IMG/VR virus record: IMGVR_UViG_3300025133_000038
Span: 1-64,000 of that record
Reading direction: 5' to 3' (one strand)
DNA from: a virus
DNA: 64,000 bases
The translations under genes were made by a program, and so were the position numbers. The number at the start of each line of letters is the position of its first letter. Position 1 is the stretch's first letter. This document shows positions 1 to 7,581 of the stretch, piece after piece. The notes under the pieces are model-generated. The model worked only from the letters and a program-made list of their open reading frames with translations, was not told the DNA's origin and did no database searches.

Positions 1-172
1 CTTTGGTAGTAGGGGTTTACATCGTCGCCGTAAGTCGTATAATAGTATAGGGTTACGACGATTCCCCAGGAAGAGGCGGCTAGTTACATTGAGGTGCTAA
101 AGACCCCAGTGTGAGTACTACCTATGGTGGCTGAGATATGCCAATTGGGGGAGAGATATGTCCTCTCTAATA

Positions 173-430
173 TAGAGCGATGCGACTGCGAATGGAAGTA
201 GTCAGCGAGTTTCGCCAGCCGGTGAGCTGCCGGATGTGATTTCAACAGTATGGGGAGTGGTGTGTCTCGTCTGAGCTAGAGCGATGCGTTTAGGAGTGTT
301 TGTAGTCAGCGAGTATTGCCTGCCAGTGAGCCTGGAGATGATTTCCACAGCATGTGGGAGAGGTGCGTCTTGCCTAAGCTAGAGCGATGCGACTACGAAT
401 AGATGTAGTCAGTGAGTTCCTGGAGCCGTG
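173..430. repeat. Three imperfect tandem ~103-bp repeats
   Basis: Units begin with TAGAGCGATGCG at 173, 277 and 380 (third unit partial). Each continues with GTAGTCAG(C/T)GAGT and, in the two full units, TGATTTCAACAG/TGATTTCCACAG and a GGGAG run. Unit 3 can form a hairpin GACTAC(391-396)/GTAGTC(405-410); unit 1 keeps it with one mismatch and unit 2 has lost the 5' arm. No protein gene runs through. Upstream, 1-172 has no recognised gene, only an inverted repeat around 23-66. Could be a structured RNA array or protein-binding region; strand unknown. Confidence 0.7.
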
Positions 431-667
431 TTAGATTGGGCCTAGAGTGGAACCTAATACATCATCAGGTCTTGCAGGGAGAAAAGGGTTAGCCTCAGGT
501 GTGGGCAACTCATCCTGCATGGGAATGATAAAGACTGGCTTATCAATGGTGATTGTCTTAGTTGTGGGCGCGACAGAGCGAGTACTGTTGTACCTATCCA
601 GGGCGAACATGCCTAGGGAGGTGCCAAGTAGAAAGGCTGTTAGTAGCCCTAAGGTAGAATGCTTCAT
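431..667 (-). CDS. Small signal-anchored or exported protein
   Basis: A 78-residue leftward protein. The start is supported by AAGGAG seven bases upstream of ATG. Residues 5-23 form a hydrophobic segment after a single Lys/His-containing N-terminus, so it is either a signal anchor or a cleaved signal peptide; the remainder is Pro-rich and probably outside the membrane. It is the only convincing leftward protein in the left end and lies downstream of the three leftward promoters. Function unknown. Confidence 0.75.
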   Translation of the reverse strand: MKHSTLGLLTAFLLGTSLGMFALDRYNSTRSVAPTTKTITIDKPVFIIPMQDELPTPEANPFLPARPDDVLGSTLGPI

Positions 668-689
668 AATATCTCCTTGTTAGATTGAG

Positions 690-758
690 TAGCTCAGGAG
701 GGAGTCGAACCCACTCGTTTAGGTTTAGAAGACCTAACGCCTATCCTCAGGCTGAGCC
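690..758 (-). tRNA. tRNA-Arg(TCT), D-arm short, possibly degenerate
   Basis: On the - strand the anticodon arm TAGGT/ACCTA encloses loop CTTCTAA (anticodon TCT) and the T-loop is TTCGACT. Acceptor GGCTCAG pairs with CTGAGCT through a G1-U72 wobble, followed by discriminator A and CT as in the other tRNAs here. Only about 15 nt separate acceptor and anticodon stems, so the D-arm is truncated and one T-stem pair is mismatched. It may be decaying. Confidence 0.5.
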
Positions 759-1215
759 ATACAGGTGCTTGAACCTAGCCACTGGGGGTGTTATTCCAGG
801 TTCCAATCAGGATGAGACTCCACGCCGCGTGGGAATGATTACCCACCGCAAACGCTTCAGCGCCACAAATCAACTTACATTGAGAGGATAGGGTTTTTCG
901 GAGCCTACCCTCAAAGCACCATGTTTCATGGCGTAGTAACCTCCTGTTGCTCAGGTGCGACCTGAACAGAGCAGACCAAGGTACGATGGAATCGAACCAC
1001 CTTTACGCCGTGTTTCAAAAGGGGTATTGTTGCAGAGGATAGAAATCACTCGAAAGCCCTACAACACGACCGGGGAATTGTGGATAACATCTTTTAGCGT
1101 CAACTCTCTAGGAGTGTATAGCCTACTTTGTCTATTAAATTCAACCCTGCGTCGTCAGAAGGCGAGGAAAGTTCCCACTGACCCGCCCTCAAATACCCTT
1201 TGTGTCTTGTACTCC
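759..1215 (-). other. Non-coding leader of the leftward transcripts
   Basis: No credible protein gene. It lies between the leftward promoters and tRNA-Arg. A short perfect hairpin TCAGGT-GCG-ACCTGA sits at 951-965, and a T-arm-like GGTTCGATTCC on the - strand (988-998) lacks a matching acceptor or anticodon arm, so it is probably a tRNA remnant. Confidence 0.5.
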
Positions 1216-1216
1216 T

Positions 1217-1244
1217 ATTATACACCTAAAAGTCGCCCTGTCAA
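1217..1244 (-). promoter_or_regulatory. Leftward sigma70-type promoter
   Basis: On the - strand: TTGACA (1244-1239), 16-nt spacer, TATAAT (1222-1217). Most proximal of three tandem leftward promoters. Confidence 0.85.
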
Positions 1245-1419
1245 GGTGCGAGATTCATAATATCTTGCTTTTTGGTCCCAGTCTCATTTTGAGACGATTC
1301 TGTAGTCTGGACATATCTCCGAACTACCAGCTCTCTGAAAATTTCAAAACTTAGAACAGTAAAAGCCACTAGGCGAGCTAATCAAAACCCTCTCTTTTGG
1401 CTTCCCCTCTTATGTGTCC

Positions 1420-1447
1420 ATTATAAATGATATGAAAATTTTGTCAA
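1420..1447 (-). promoter_or_regulatory. Leftward sigma70-type promoter
   Basis: On the - strand: TTGACA (1447-1442), 16-nt spacer, TATAAT (1425-1420). Nearly back-to-back with the rightward promoter at 1452-1479. Confidence 0.85.
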
Positions 1448-1451
1448 GGGG

Positions 1452-1479
1452 TTGACTTTCCACTTTTATCCTCTAAAAT
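1452..1479 (+). promoter_or_regulatory. Rightward sigma70-type promoter
   Basis: TTGACT (1452-1457), 16-nt spacer, TAAAAT (1474-1479). Upstream of the 1668 promoter and gene 1747. Confidence 0.75.
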
Positions 1480-1573
1480 AGAACATGTGAAGTAAAGGGA
1501 TGGGAGTTAAACTTAGTTAGTGTTTACTAATTTGATTCGTCCCATCAAACATTGCTCTCTTCCTCTGCAAGAC

Positions 1574-1602
1574 ATTATAGACTCAAACGGGTGTCTTGTC
1601 AA
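1574..1602 (-). promoter_or_regulatory. Leftward sigma70-type promoter
   Basis: On the - strand: TTGACA (1602-1597), 17-nt spacer, TATAAT (1579-1574). Most distal of the three leftward promoters. Confidence 0.85.
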
Positions 1603-1667
1603 GGTGCTAGGGGCGGTATTTTCGGGTTTCTGAGAAAAACTTTCTGGGAAAAGTTGTCGTCTGAGCC

Positions 1668-1695
1668 TTGACTTCTCCTCTGGATGCCCTATAAT
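1668..1695 (+). promoter_or_regulatory. Rightward early-type promoter
   Basis: TTGACT (1668-1673), 16-nt spacer ending GCCC, TATAAT (1690-1695), 51 bp before the first rightward gene. Confidence 0.85.
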
Positions 1696-1746
1696 GGGAG
1701 TATAAGAGACAAGGAAACGGAAACTTGAAATTAGCAAAGGAAAATC

Positions 1747-1989
1747 ATGTCAAAAATTGAAAAAATCGTCGTTGAGCCGATGTACGCTATCACCGTTACT
1801 AAGCAACAGGCCGAGATTATCCGCCTGTTTACGGGTAATGTTATGTGTTCCGACCGAGATAATGCGGAACAGTGTGCAGCTTATGATGCTTGTGCCGAGT
1901 TGTATAACTCGCTTGGCGAGGCCCAAGTCAACATGCCGCCTAACCTAGATTTATTGAAAAACATCCAACTACAGAACAATACATGGTAG
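1747..1989 (+). CDS. Small unknown protein, first gene of rightward block
   Basis: 80 residues, ATG preceded by AAAGGA. Mixed charged sequence with several Cys (MC..C) but no recognised zinc motif and no membrane segment. It directly follows a strong promoter, so it is probably expressed early. The tiny ORF 1983-2045 starts inside its last codons. Confidence 0.75.
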   Translation: MSKIEKIVVEPMYAITVTKQQAEIIRLFTGNVMCSDRDNAEQCAAYDACAELYNSLGEAQVNMPPNLDLLKNIQLQNNTW

Positions 1990-2045
1990 TAATACTCATA
2001 GCTTGTAGCTTAATGTTCATTGTATTCTCTTTTTTACTCGAATAG
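1983..2045 (+). CDS. 20-residue membrane microprotein
   Basis: The ATG lies within the last codons of the preceding gene (stop 1987-1989), a typical translational-coupling overlap. The product begins MVVILIACSLMF and is almost wholly hydrophobic, enough for one membrane span, ending in Glu. No own ribosome site is seen. Could be spurious; the overlap and hydrophobicity are the only support. Confidence 0.4.
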   Translation: MVVILIACSLMFIVFSFLLE

Positions 2046-2235
2046 AGGCCCCTTTCTTCCTGCATGAATCACTTTTAGCCTGAATCTAAGCGGTTTTAAG
2101 CCCGTGTGTAGCGGAATTGCGCTTGCCCGTCATGCGTATGGTCAACCTACCACTTTACAGTTGCCACTAACTAACTCTATAGCCTCTATAGTTATCTTCT
2201 ATGTTGCTATGGTCTAATTATGAAGGAAAATAGGG

Positions 2236-2418
2236 ATGGATATTTACGACCCAGAACGTCATAGACTCGAAAAAACAAGGCTTAAAGCCGAAACTAAGCT
2301 CTACAATGAGCTATCCTCATTAGGGACAGCAATGTATATGTGTGCATGGATGTTATTCATCCTTTTGAGTGGCTGTGTAGCCCTAATCTGGGACCAAGTG
2401 AACCAACTCTACAATTAG
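2236..2418 (+). CDS. Small single-span membrane protein
   Basis: 60 residues. AAGGAA precedes the ATG. The N-terminal 30 residues are strongly charged and helical; residues 31-52 are hydrophobic (one membrane span), with a short tail. Likely cytoplasmic helix plus anchor. The 190 bp upstream carry no other gene. Function unknown. Confidence 0.7.
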   Translation: MDIYDPERHRLEKTRLKAETKLYNELSSLGTAMYMCAWMLFILLSGCVALIWDQVNQLYN

Positions 2419-2485
2419 GCCCAATACCCACCATTTAGACCAATTAGGTATCACATTGGGTAATTAACCCACAATGGAGAGATAT

Positions 2486-2755
2486 ATGAGGTTAAATAGG
2501 ACTGCCTACTTAAAGAACCCACAAGAATACCCAAAAACAGCGTGCGACTTTCCCTGTATCCTAATCACTATTGATGATGGTGAGCTTGTATCACAAGACA
2601 TTACCATCTTCGATGAGGAGGATATAAAGATTTGCCAGTATATGACTTTGGATAGGCACTTTGCTCAGGTCAAACACCTGTTGTATTACGATATGCAGGG
2701 GCGTGTTGAGTTGGACGGTGCAATCCTTATTAAGCCTAGAGAGGTAATCAAATGA
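2486..2755 (+). CDS. Unknown 89-residue protein
   Basis: Start chosen at ATG 2486 because GGAGAG lies just upstream; an earlier ATG at 2474 lacks a ribosome site. Soluble and acidic in the middle. Ends in an ATGA overlap with the next gene. No family recognised. Confidence 0.7.
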   Translation: MRLNRTAYLKNPQEYPKTACDFPCILITIDDGELVSQDITIFDEEDIKICQYMTLDRHFAQVKHLLYYDMQGRVELDGAILIKPREVIK

Positions 2756-2991
2756 AAACACCAGAAAGACTTCGTAAAATAGCCATGTGGTTAGAAGTAA
2801 GCCAAAGTAGAGGTGTTATTAAACACGTTAGCTCGGATATTGAGACTCTAATTGACGCAGCAAAAGAGATTGAATTGCAGAATGAGCTTACACAATTATT
2901 GTTCGCTGAACTTGAAAAGAAAAGCAATAAGATTGAAGCACTTCATCGTGAACTAAATCCTGATATGTATGACTATGCGAAAGGGTGCTAA
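2752..2991 (+). CDS. Unknown helical protein
   Basis: 79 residues, joined to the previous gene by ATGA. Mostly helical with a heptad-like region at residues 35-70 (probable coiled coil). No recognised domain. Confidence 0.7.
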   Translation: MKTPERLRKIAMWLEVSQSRGVIKHVSSDIETLIDAAKEIELQNELTQLLFAELEKKSNKIEALHRELNPDMYDYAKGC

Positions 2992-2992
2992 A

Positions 2993-3253
2993 ATGAAAAA
3001 GCTACCTGAGATGCTAAGACGCTGGAATACGTTCGAGACTGTCTACAATGAGTTCTGTAGGGGCCTGTGGCAACATAGTAGTCAGGAACATGCCCTTTAC
3101 GTGGATTCGCTGGTGGCGGCTTGTACTGGCCGTGGGAATAACCAGAGACAGCTTGACCTTCATGGTCTGTCTCCTGAGTGGGTGAATAGGTATATCAATA
3201 TGGCTTGGGATGACTTTGAGAAACAGTGGGCCTTGGATGAGGCGAAAGGATAG
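2993..3253 (+). CDS. Unknown 86-residue protein
   Basis: ATG 2993 follows the previous stop by one base and has an AAGG site upstream; an upstream in-frame ATG at 2969 would overlap the previous gene. Trp-rich (W near residues 11, 27, 63, 72, 80), soluble. No recognised family. Confidence 0.7.
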   Translation: MKKLPEMLRRWNTFETVYNEFCRGLWQHSSQEHALYVDSLVAACTGRGNNQRQLDLHGLSPEWVNRYINMAWDDFEKQWALDEAKG

Positions 3254-3257
3254 TTAA

Positions 3258-3521
3258 ATGTCTACAAAAGTAAGCGTAGTAACGGCAGAACCCAGACCAG
3301 TTCACATGAGGCTCGTTGACGCTCCAACCTTGGAGTTGTTGCAGGAGGTTCATGGCTTTCAAAGGCTACTTATAACTTCTGGCAGAAAAGATAATCGTAT
3401 GGTCATCTTTTTTAATAACGATGGTATGAGTTGGGGTAGTGCTAGTGCTGTGGGTAATCAAGATATAGCGGTTCGACGAGCACCATTAGGTTCACAAGTA
3501 ACTCTCGAAGGGGGTAAGTAG
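3258..3521 (+). CDS. Unknown 87-residue protein
   Basis: Preceded by AGGATAGTTAA-ATG, a ribosome-site pattern shared by many genes here. Predominantly beta-strand-like with no membrane segment. Function unknown. Confidence 0.7.
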   Translation: MSTKVSVVTAEPRPVHMRLVDAPTLELLQEVHGFQRLLITSGRKDNRMVIFFNNDGMSWGSASAVGNQDIAVRRAPLGSQVTLEGGK

Positions 3522-3522
3522 T

Positions 3523-3684
3523 ATGAGCTTTAATCAATTAGAGGAAAACGCTGAGCTTAACAAGAAGGTGATTCTATTGCAGGCCCGCATTAACATGCAG
3601 GATATTGCCATTCAGAAACTTTCAAGGGAGCTTAAAGAGAGTAAGGCGGCCCATCAGGAAACCCTAGAAGAGTATCTCTATTAA
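3523..3684 (+). CDS. 53-residue coiled-coil protein
   Basis: Starts one base after the previous stop with GGGGG/AAG upstream. Almost entirely helical with leucines at heptad spacing (ELNKKVILLQARI...). Small dimerisation peptide or regulator; not recognised. Confidence 0.6.
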   Translation: MSFNQLEENAELNKKVILLQARINMQDIAIQKLSRELKESKAAHQETLEEYLY

Positions 3685-3696
3685 AGGATAGTTAAT

Positions 3697-3891
3697 ATGT
3701 TTAATAAGGTACAAGCCAACCTATGTGCAGCTACCATCATCGACGACCTATGTGGGCGTAACGGACTGATGGAGGAGTGGGATAACCTTGACGAGGATAT
3801 TCAGACCGAGATTATTTTGGAGATTCGAGATAGAATCTTAGACCAAGACCCTGGCGAAGAAGAATATGAAACTTTGGGTATGGTTTATTAG
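3697..3891 (+). CDS. Unknown acidic 64-residue protein
   Basis: AGGATAGTTAAT-ATG start. Strongly acidic (DEDIQTE, DPGEEEYE), soluble. No known domain. Confidence 0.7.
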   Translation: MFNKVQANLCAATIIDDLCGRNGLMEEWDNLDEDIQTEIILEIRDRILDQDPGEEEYETLGMVY

Positions 3892-3913
3892 GACTTTGAA
3901 AGGATAGTTAAAA

Positions 3914-4111
3914 ATGCTAAAGGTAACAATTGAGGCGACGAGCATGGATGGGTTGGAGCAAGCTGAGATGCTACGTGACCATATCTGCTATCATATCGAC
4001 AACGAACTTATGTGTGAGTTGGAGGGTAGTGAGTGGTCTGGTCATTCAGGTGGCGACGACGCTTATTTTGGGCTAGAGGATAGTATTATTCAGGTGAGGG
4101 TGGTTAAATGA
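3914..4111 (+). CDS. Unknown 65-residue protein
   Basis: AGGATAGTTAAAA-ATG start. Alternates beta (LKVTIEA, IIQVRVV) and helix, compact alpha/beta appearance. Overlaps the next gene by ATGA. Confidence 0.7.
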   Translation: MLKVTIEATSMDGLEQAEMLRDHICYHIDNELMCELEGSEWSGHSGGDDAYFGLEDSIIQVRVVK

Positions 4112-4296
4112 GCGACACAGTAATTTCAGACCTAAGAGACATCGTGGACTTCCATGAGAATACCATTACCGTTCTACGCGAGCAAATCAAACGTCTCGAA
4201 ATGGAGAGGGAAGAAGCGTTAAACGAGGCGTATGATTACAGACAGGAAATCATGGACCTTGAAGAACATGTTAGAAACCTAGAAAGGGCGCTATGA
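4108..4296 (+). CDS. 62-residue coiled-coil protein
   Basis: Continuous charged helix with heptad repeats from about residue 10 to the end (LREQIKRLEMEREEAL). Overlaps neighbours on both sides by ATGA, so it is in a tight translational chain. Confidence 0.7.
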   Translation: MSDTVISDLRDIVDFHENTITVLREQIKRLEMEREEALNEAYDYRQEIMDLEEHVRNLERAL

Positions 4297-4445
4297 TTCA
4301 AACAATTAGTCTATTTTGCGTAATCTGGTTTACACCAGTAATCTTAATCAGGGGCTTTCGAGGGCAGGAAATACCAGCATATATGTTTATGTGTATGGCT
4401 ATGGCATGGGTCGCGTTCGTTCATTCTATGGGGTGGCTAGTCTAA
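4293..4445 (+). CDS. 50-residue membrane protein
   Basis: ATG overlaps the preceding stop (ATGA). Two hydrophobic stretches: residues 5-19 and 30-48 (Met-rich MFMCMAMAWVAF). Probably two membrane spans. Its stop overlaps the next start (TAATG). Confidence 0.6.
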   Translation: MIQTISLFCVIWFTPVILIRGFRGQEIPAYMFMCMAMAWVAFVHSMGWLV

Positions 4446-4798
4446 TGATAGTACTAACGAAGTCTCTCAAGGTGACAAAGATACTTAAAAAGACTCAGGC
4501 TGCCTTCTTCAATCAGCTAGTAGTTGATGACATTATCCACCTAGCCTTTGAACTAAAAGATAGTTACTACAAGGCATCTTTGAGTTGTACGTGCGACAGG
4601 CTCTTGCGAGAATACCATGTTACTGCGAACTCAGCAGCAGTGAGGCTTAAAGAGTACTTTGAGGTTGAGGAAGTGGATACTAATGATTCTTCTGAACTAA
4701 GCATGAAAGACCGAGAGATTGCCCACCTAAAAGAACGACTAGGGGCTATGTATGTTGAGAATACTGAGCTTCGCAATAAGAGAGGAAGGTTTTCATAA
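4445..4798 (+). CDS. Unknown 117-residue protein
   Basis: The start at 4445 is set by the TAATG overlap; an earlier in-frame start would overlap a real gene. The C-terminal 35 residues form a likely coiled coil (EIAHLKERLGAMYVENTELR). The central part may be a small helical DNA-binding-like fold, but this is not established. Confidence 0.65.
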   Translation: MIVLTKSLKVTKILKKTQAAFFNQLVVDDIIHLAFELKDSYYKASLSCTCDRLLREYHVTANSAAVRLKEYFEVEEVDTNDSSELSMKDREIAHLKERLGAMYVENTELRNKRGRFS

Positions 4799-4998
4799 TG
4801 TCTGGTAAATTTTTTGCTCATAACGTATTGAGCTTATTGACGTTGATTTGTGGCATTAGCTTCGCTCTTGTCGCTAATTTGTACTTCACATTTGAGAGAT
4901 TGAGTATGGACAATGTCGTACAGATAGCATTAACAACTATTATCTTCTGTTGCCTGTGCTGGGGGCAGAAGCTAGTAGGGGAGGATAAAAACTTATGA
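4798..4998 (+). CDS. Two-span membrane protein
   Basis: 66 residues. Hydrophobic segments at about 8-30 and 41-56. Overlaps the preceding stop (TAATG) and the next start (ATGA). Unknown function. Confidence 0.7.
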   Translation: MSGKFFAHNVLSLLTLICGISFALVANLYFTFERLSMDNVVQIALTTIIFCCLCWGQKLVGEDKNL

Positions 4999-5186
4999 AA
5001 ATTTGGGAATTGCTTGAGATACTAAGAGAGTGTAACTGCAACGCAGAAGTCAAGATACAAGGCAATACTTGGGTGCTTGATGACGGTACGTGGATGTGCG
5101 ACGACCCTGTGGGTATCATGGGCATCACTCCGGTCGAGACCACTGAGCGTAATCACTGTACTGAGGTAATCATTCAGAAGCTCTAG
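4995..5186 (+). CDS. Unknown 63-residue protein
   Basis: Overlaps the previous stop by ATGA. Begins KIWELLEILRECNCNAEVKI, a pattern seen in small phage proteins that measure 'x% value' repeats, but no firm family. Four Cys, not in CxxC pairs. Last gene before a short promoter-like gap. Confidence 0.65.
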   Translation: MKIWELLEILRECNCNAEVKIQGNTWVLDDGTWMCDDPVGIMGITPVETTERNHCTEVIIQKL

Positions 5187-5228
5187 GAGGCCGTTCTGGG
5201 CGTTGCCCTGGAATACGATTGGGAACCC

Positions 5229-5276
5229 GAAAATTTTTTGGCAGAGCCTTAGCGGGTCGCCAGGACGCTCTATAAT
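5229..5276 (+). promoter_or_regulatory. Probable weak promoter with A/T tract
   Basis: A CGAAAATTTTTT tract (5229-5240), like those upstream of other promoters here, precedes a TATAAT at about 5270, but no good -35 hexamer is present at 16-17 bp. Lies in the 110-bp gap before gene 5297. Confidence 0.4.
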
Positions 5277-5296
5277 TTACCTGAGAGGCAAATAAG

Positions 5297-5710
5297 ATGA
5301 AAAAGTATGTAATAACCGTAGGAACGTGGGACATGAACGATGGCGGCTTAATTGGGGACGTTAGTTTTCTCCTGCCAGACGAACAGTGTGCCTTACCTGC
5401 TTTTGAGAGGGATAAGTCTATCTTAGATGTTATCAGGAATAGTGAGACTATTCTTGACGCTATTAAAGAGGCTCAGGCTGACGACCTATTCTATCAGACT
5501 CTTGAGGACTATGGTTATGGTTCATGGTATGATGATGAACCTGCTCCAGAATGTAGTGAATTAAAAGTTAAGAGCGTTAGCTGGGTACACTACAACCTAA
5601 ATATTTGTATCCAGTACGAAGACCAAACCGTTATCATTAACGGTGAGGAAGAGACTATGGAACTTATTCTTGAACTTCAATGTGAAACACGGGAGCTAAC
5701 TAATGTCTAA
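5297..5710 (+). CDS. Unknown acidic 137-residue protein
   Basis: GAGAGG upstream of ATG. Acidic and soluble, with an N-terminal beta-like stretch (KKYVITVGTWD). It overlaps the next gene by 8 nt. No family recognised. Confidence 0.7.
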   Translation: MKKYVITVGTWDMNDGGLIGDVSFLLPDEQCALPAFERDKSILDVIRNSETILDAIKEAQADDLFYQTLEDYGYGSWYDDEPAPECSELKVKSVSWVHYNLNICIQYEDQTVIINGEEETMELILELQCETRELTNV

Positions 5711-6065
5711 GAAACATAAGCCTACTAAGAATCAAATGTCGGTCCTGCGAAGATTAGAGGCGGGAGATTTTCTATGCGCTCACTTTGGCTGTTCAATGAA
5801 TGGGTATGTTGCCTTTGTTGACTCTAATCAGAGGCTTCCGGGCGGTAGAGACACAGTACTTCACAACATTACCTTTACATCCCTAAGAGAACATGGATAC
5901 ATTGAGGAAGATTCCACATATAATTCATGGGAGGGCGATGCTCCTAAAGATACCACTTATTTTTCCAATAGGGATTCAGGAGGGCAGCATGTTGAGACAG
6001 TCCTCTACTTTAGGCTTGCTCAGGCAGGAAAGAACAAAATCATAGAAGCTACAAGGTTAATTTAA
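5703..6065 (+). CDS. Unknown 120-residue protein, possible winged helix
   Basis: Residues 9-20 (NQMSVLRRLEAG) followed by a strand-turn region and LREHGYI resemble winged-helix proteins of the marR type, so a DNA-binding role is conceivable. Not confirmed. Overlaps the next start by one base (TAATG). Confidence 0.6.
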   Translation: MSKKHKPTKNQMSVLRRLEAGDFLCAHFGCSMNGYVAFVDSNQRLPGGRDTVLHNITFTSLREHGYIEEDSTYNSWEGDAPKDTTYFSNRDSGGQHVETVLYFRLAQAGKNKIIEATRLI

Positions 6066-6280
6066 TGAAGGTACTAATTCGCTATATGGGTGATAAGGGT
6101 GCTATCGGCCAACAGGTTGCAGGTAGAACGATTGGGCGATTGCAGGGTGGATGTGCTGTAGACATTCATGGTGTTGTCTTTGCCAAGTTCGAGAGAATTA
6201 AGGTTGATGCAGGAAGAACGGGCAAATGGCAGGAGATTGAGTTTACTATTGAGGAGGAAGAAATCCATAAAAAACCATAA
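6065..6280 (+). CDS. Unknown 71-residue protein
   Basis: Small beta-rich protein (KVLIRYMGDKGAIG...), basic N-half, acidic tail. Ends just before a promoter. Function unknown. Confidence 0.65.
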   Translation: MKVLIRYMGDKGAIGQQVAGRTIGRLQGGCAVDIHGVVFAKFERIKVDAGRTGKWQEIEFTIEEEEIHKKP

Positions 6281-6287
6281 GAGGGGG

Positions 6288-6315
6288 TTGCCTTTGGTTG
6301 TTCTTCCCCTATAAT
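6288..6315 (+). promoter_or_regulatory. Sigma70-type promoter
   Basis: TTGCCT (6288-6293), 16-nt spacer ending CCCC, TATAAT (6310-6315). Serves the 6356 gene block. Confidence 0.7.
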
Positions 6316-6355
6316 AAGAGAACAAAGCAACGAAACACACATTTTGGAGGCTCAA

Positions 6356-6565
6356 ATGAGCGAAAACGAACAAAATTTTGACTTTTCCCTTGTCACCTTT
6401 GGCGAGTTGGAGGAAATGGAACGATTCATGGCTGACGTTGATGGTAAAAGCATAACCTTTAAGAAGGTTAAAGGCTCTTTCAAAGGTATCGACTATGATG
6501 CTATTGATTCTAAGAACAGCGAATGTTGGGAGTTTGACTCTAGTGATGAGGTGATGCGAGTATGA
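6356..6565 (+). CDS. Unknown acidic 69-residue protein
   Basis: ATG 6356 is seven bases after GGAGG; a TTG further upstream is less likely. Acidic and soluble. First gene after a promoter; overlaps the next start by ATGA. Confidence 0.7.
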   Translation: MSENEQNFDFSLVTFGELEEMERFMADVDGKSITFKKVKGSFKGIDYDAIDSKNSECWEFDSSDEVMRV

Positions 6566-6828
6566 GTAAGCAAACAATTAAAGTTGGTGTGTACTGTCAA
6601 GACAATGGCGACGGTAGTAATGGGACGACCTTGTATCCAACCCTTGCTGATGCTAAACAGGCTCAAGCAGAGCGTAATCAGTGGGAGACTCCTGAAGATA
6701 TTCCAGATGACTATGACCTTTGCTACTATGAACATGGTAGCGTACAAGAGGATACACTTCAAGTAGAAGTTCATGCTGATGGTAGTGTTACTTTGGCATC
6801 ATCCTACTATGTTGAAGGGGGTGCCTAA
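6562..6828 (+). CDS. Unknown 88-residue protein
   Basis: Soluble, beta-rich. Contains TLYPTLADAKQAQAERNQ and a motif VEVHADGSVTL typical of small phage 'increased frequency' repeats, but unassigned. Immediately precedes the macro-domain gene. Confidence 0.65.
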   Translation: MSKQTIKVGVYCQDNGDGSNGTTLYPTLADAKQAQAERNQWETPEDIPDDYDLCYYEHGSVQEDTLQVEVHADGSVTLASSYYVEGGA

Positions 6829-7581
6829 ATGAAAATCAGTTACGTTATTGGGGACATAACAGAGACAGTTAAGAGAGATAAGCCTCGTTGTATTGGGCAT
6901 TGCGTTAATAATCAAGGCGGTTGGGGTTCAGGTTTCGTCCTTAGCCTTGATAAGAAATGGCCTCATATCGGTGACTGGTATCGTTATTGGGCGTGGGGCA
7001 AAGACTTTAAGCCGTTCTTTAAGGAGGATGATACTGGCTACGGTATGAGAGAGGGAATGACTGGTAAGTTTGAGCTTGGTCAGGTACAATGGGTTAAAGC
7101 AGATGAAAACACTACTGTATTTAACATCGTTGGTCAACACCGTACTGGTATTCGAGAAATTGCTGGTATTCGTATTCCTCCCGTAGACTATCGCTCATTA
7201 CGAGAGGGTTTTGCTCGAATCAAAGAGTTTTATCTAAAGAGCGTTAAGCAAGACAACGCTTTTGACCTAGACTTAGTAAGGCTAGGCTGTGGACTTGCAG
7301 GTGGTAAGTGGAGCGAGATTGAGAAGATTCTCAATGAGGTCTTTGGCGACACTCTTATGGACATTACAGTATATGACTTTGCTCCTGGCATCCCCATCCT
7401 TGAAGAAAAGCATTTTGAGATAAAGATTCATTTGAGAGCTATCTCAGTTAGCAATGAAGTGTCGGACCCCGAAATTTTTTGGGATGGTGCGGTATGGTCT
7501 CTTGATGAGTCTATTAATCATAGGCACGTTCAATATCATAATGTATACAGATTAAAAATAGATTTTACAGGAGATAGGTAA
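6829..7581 (+). CDS. Macro-domain protein (ADP-ribose binding/hydrolysing)
   Basis: 250 residues. Residues 1-190 have the macro-domain landmarks in order: GDIT (8-11), HCVNNQGGWGSGF (24-36, the asparagine/glycine loop), VFNIVGQ (about 97-103) and LGCGLAGGKW (about 151-160), closest to the ADP-ribose-1''-phosphate phosphatase/TARG1 type, which hydrolyse ADP-ribose derivatives or remove ADP-ribose from macromolecules. About 50 extra C-terminal residues (from ~200) are unassigned. The catalytic activity is inferred. A Nudix hydrolase follows 2.4 kb downstream, consistent with ADP-ribose handling, possibly against NAD-based host defences. Confidence 0.85.
   Translation: MKISYVIGDITETVKRDKPRCIGHCVNNQGGWGSGFVLSLDKKWPHIGDWYRYWAWGKDFKPFFKEDDTGYGMREGMTGKFELGQVQWVKADENTTVFNIVGQHRTGIREIAGIRIPPVDYRSLREGFARIKEFYLKSVKQDNAFDLDLVRLGCGLAGGKWSEIEKILNEVFGDTLMDITVYDFAPGIPILEEKHFEIKIHLRAISVSNEVSDPEIFWDGAVWSLDESINHRHVQYHNVYRLKIDFTGDR

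Noticed and set aside
685-891. Open frames on the + strand at 447-683, 685-891 and 955-1260
   Set aside because: They are antisense to the leftward gene, tRNA and leader; no ribosome sites and no protein-like features.
988-1060. Possible second leftward tRNA
   Set aside because: Only a T-arm-like motif; no acceptor partner or valid anticodon arm.
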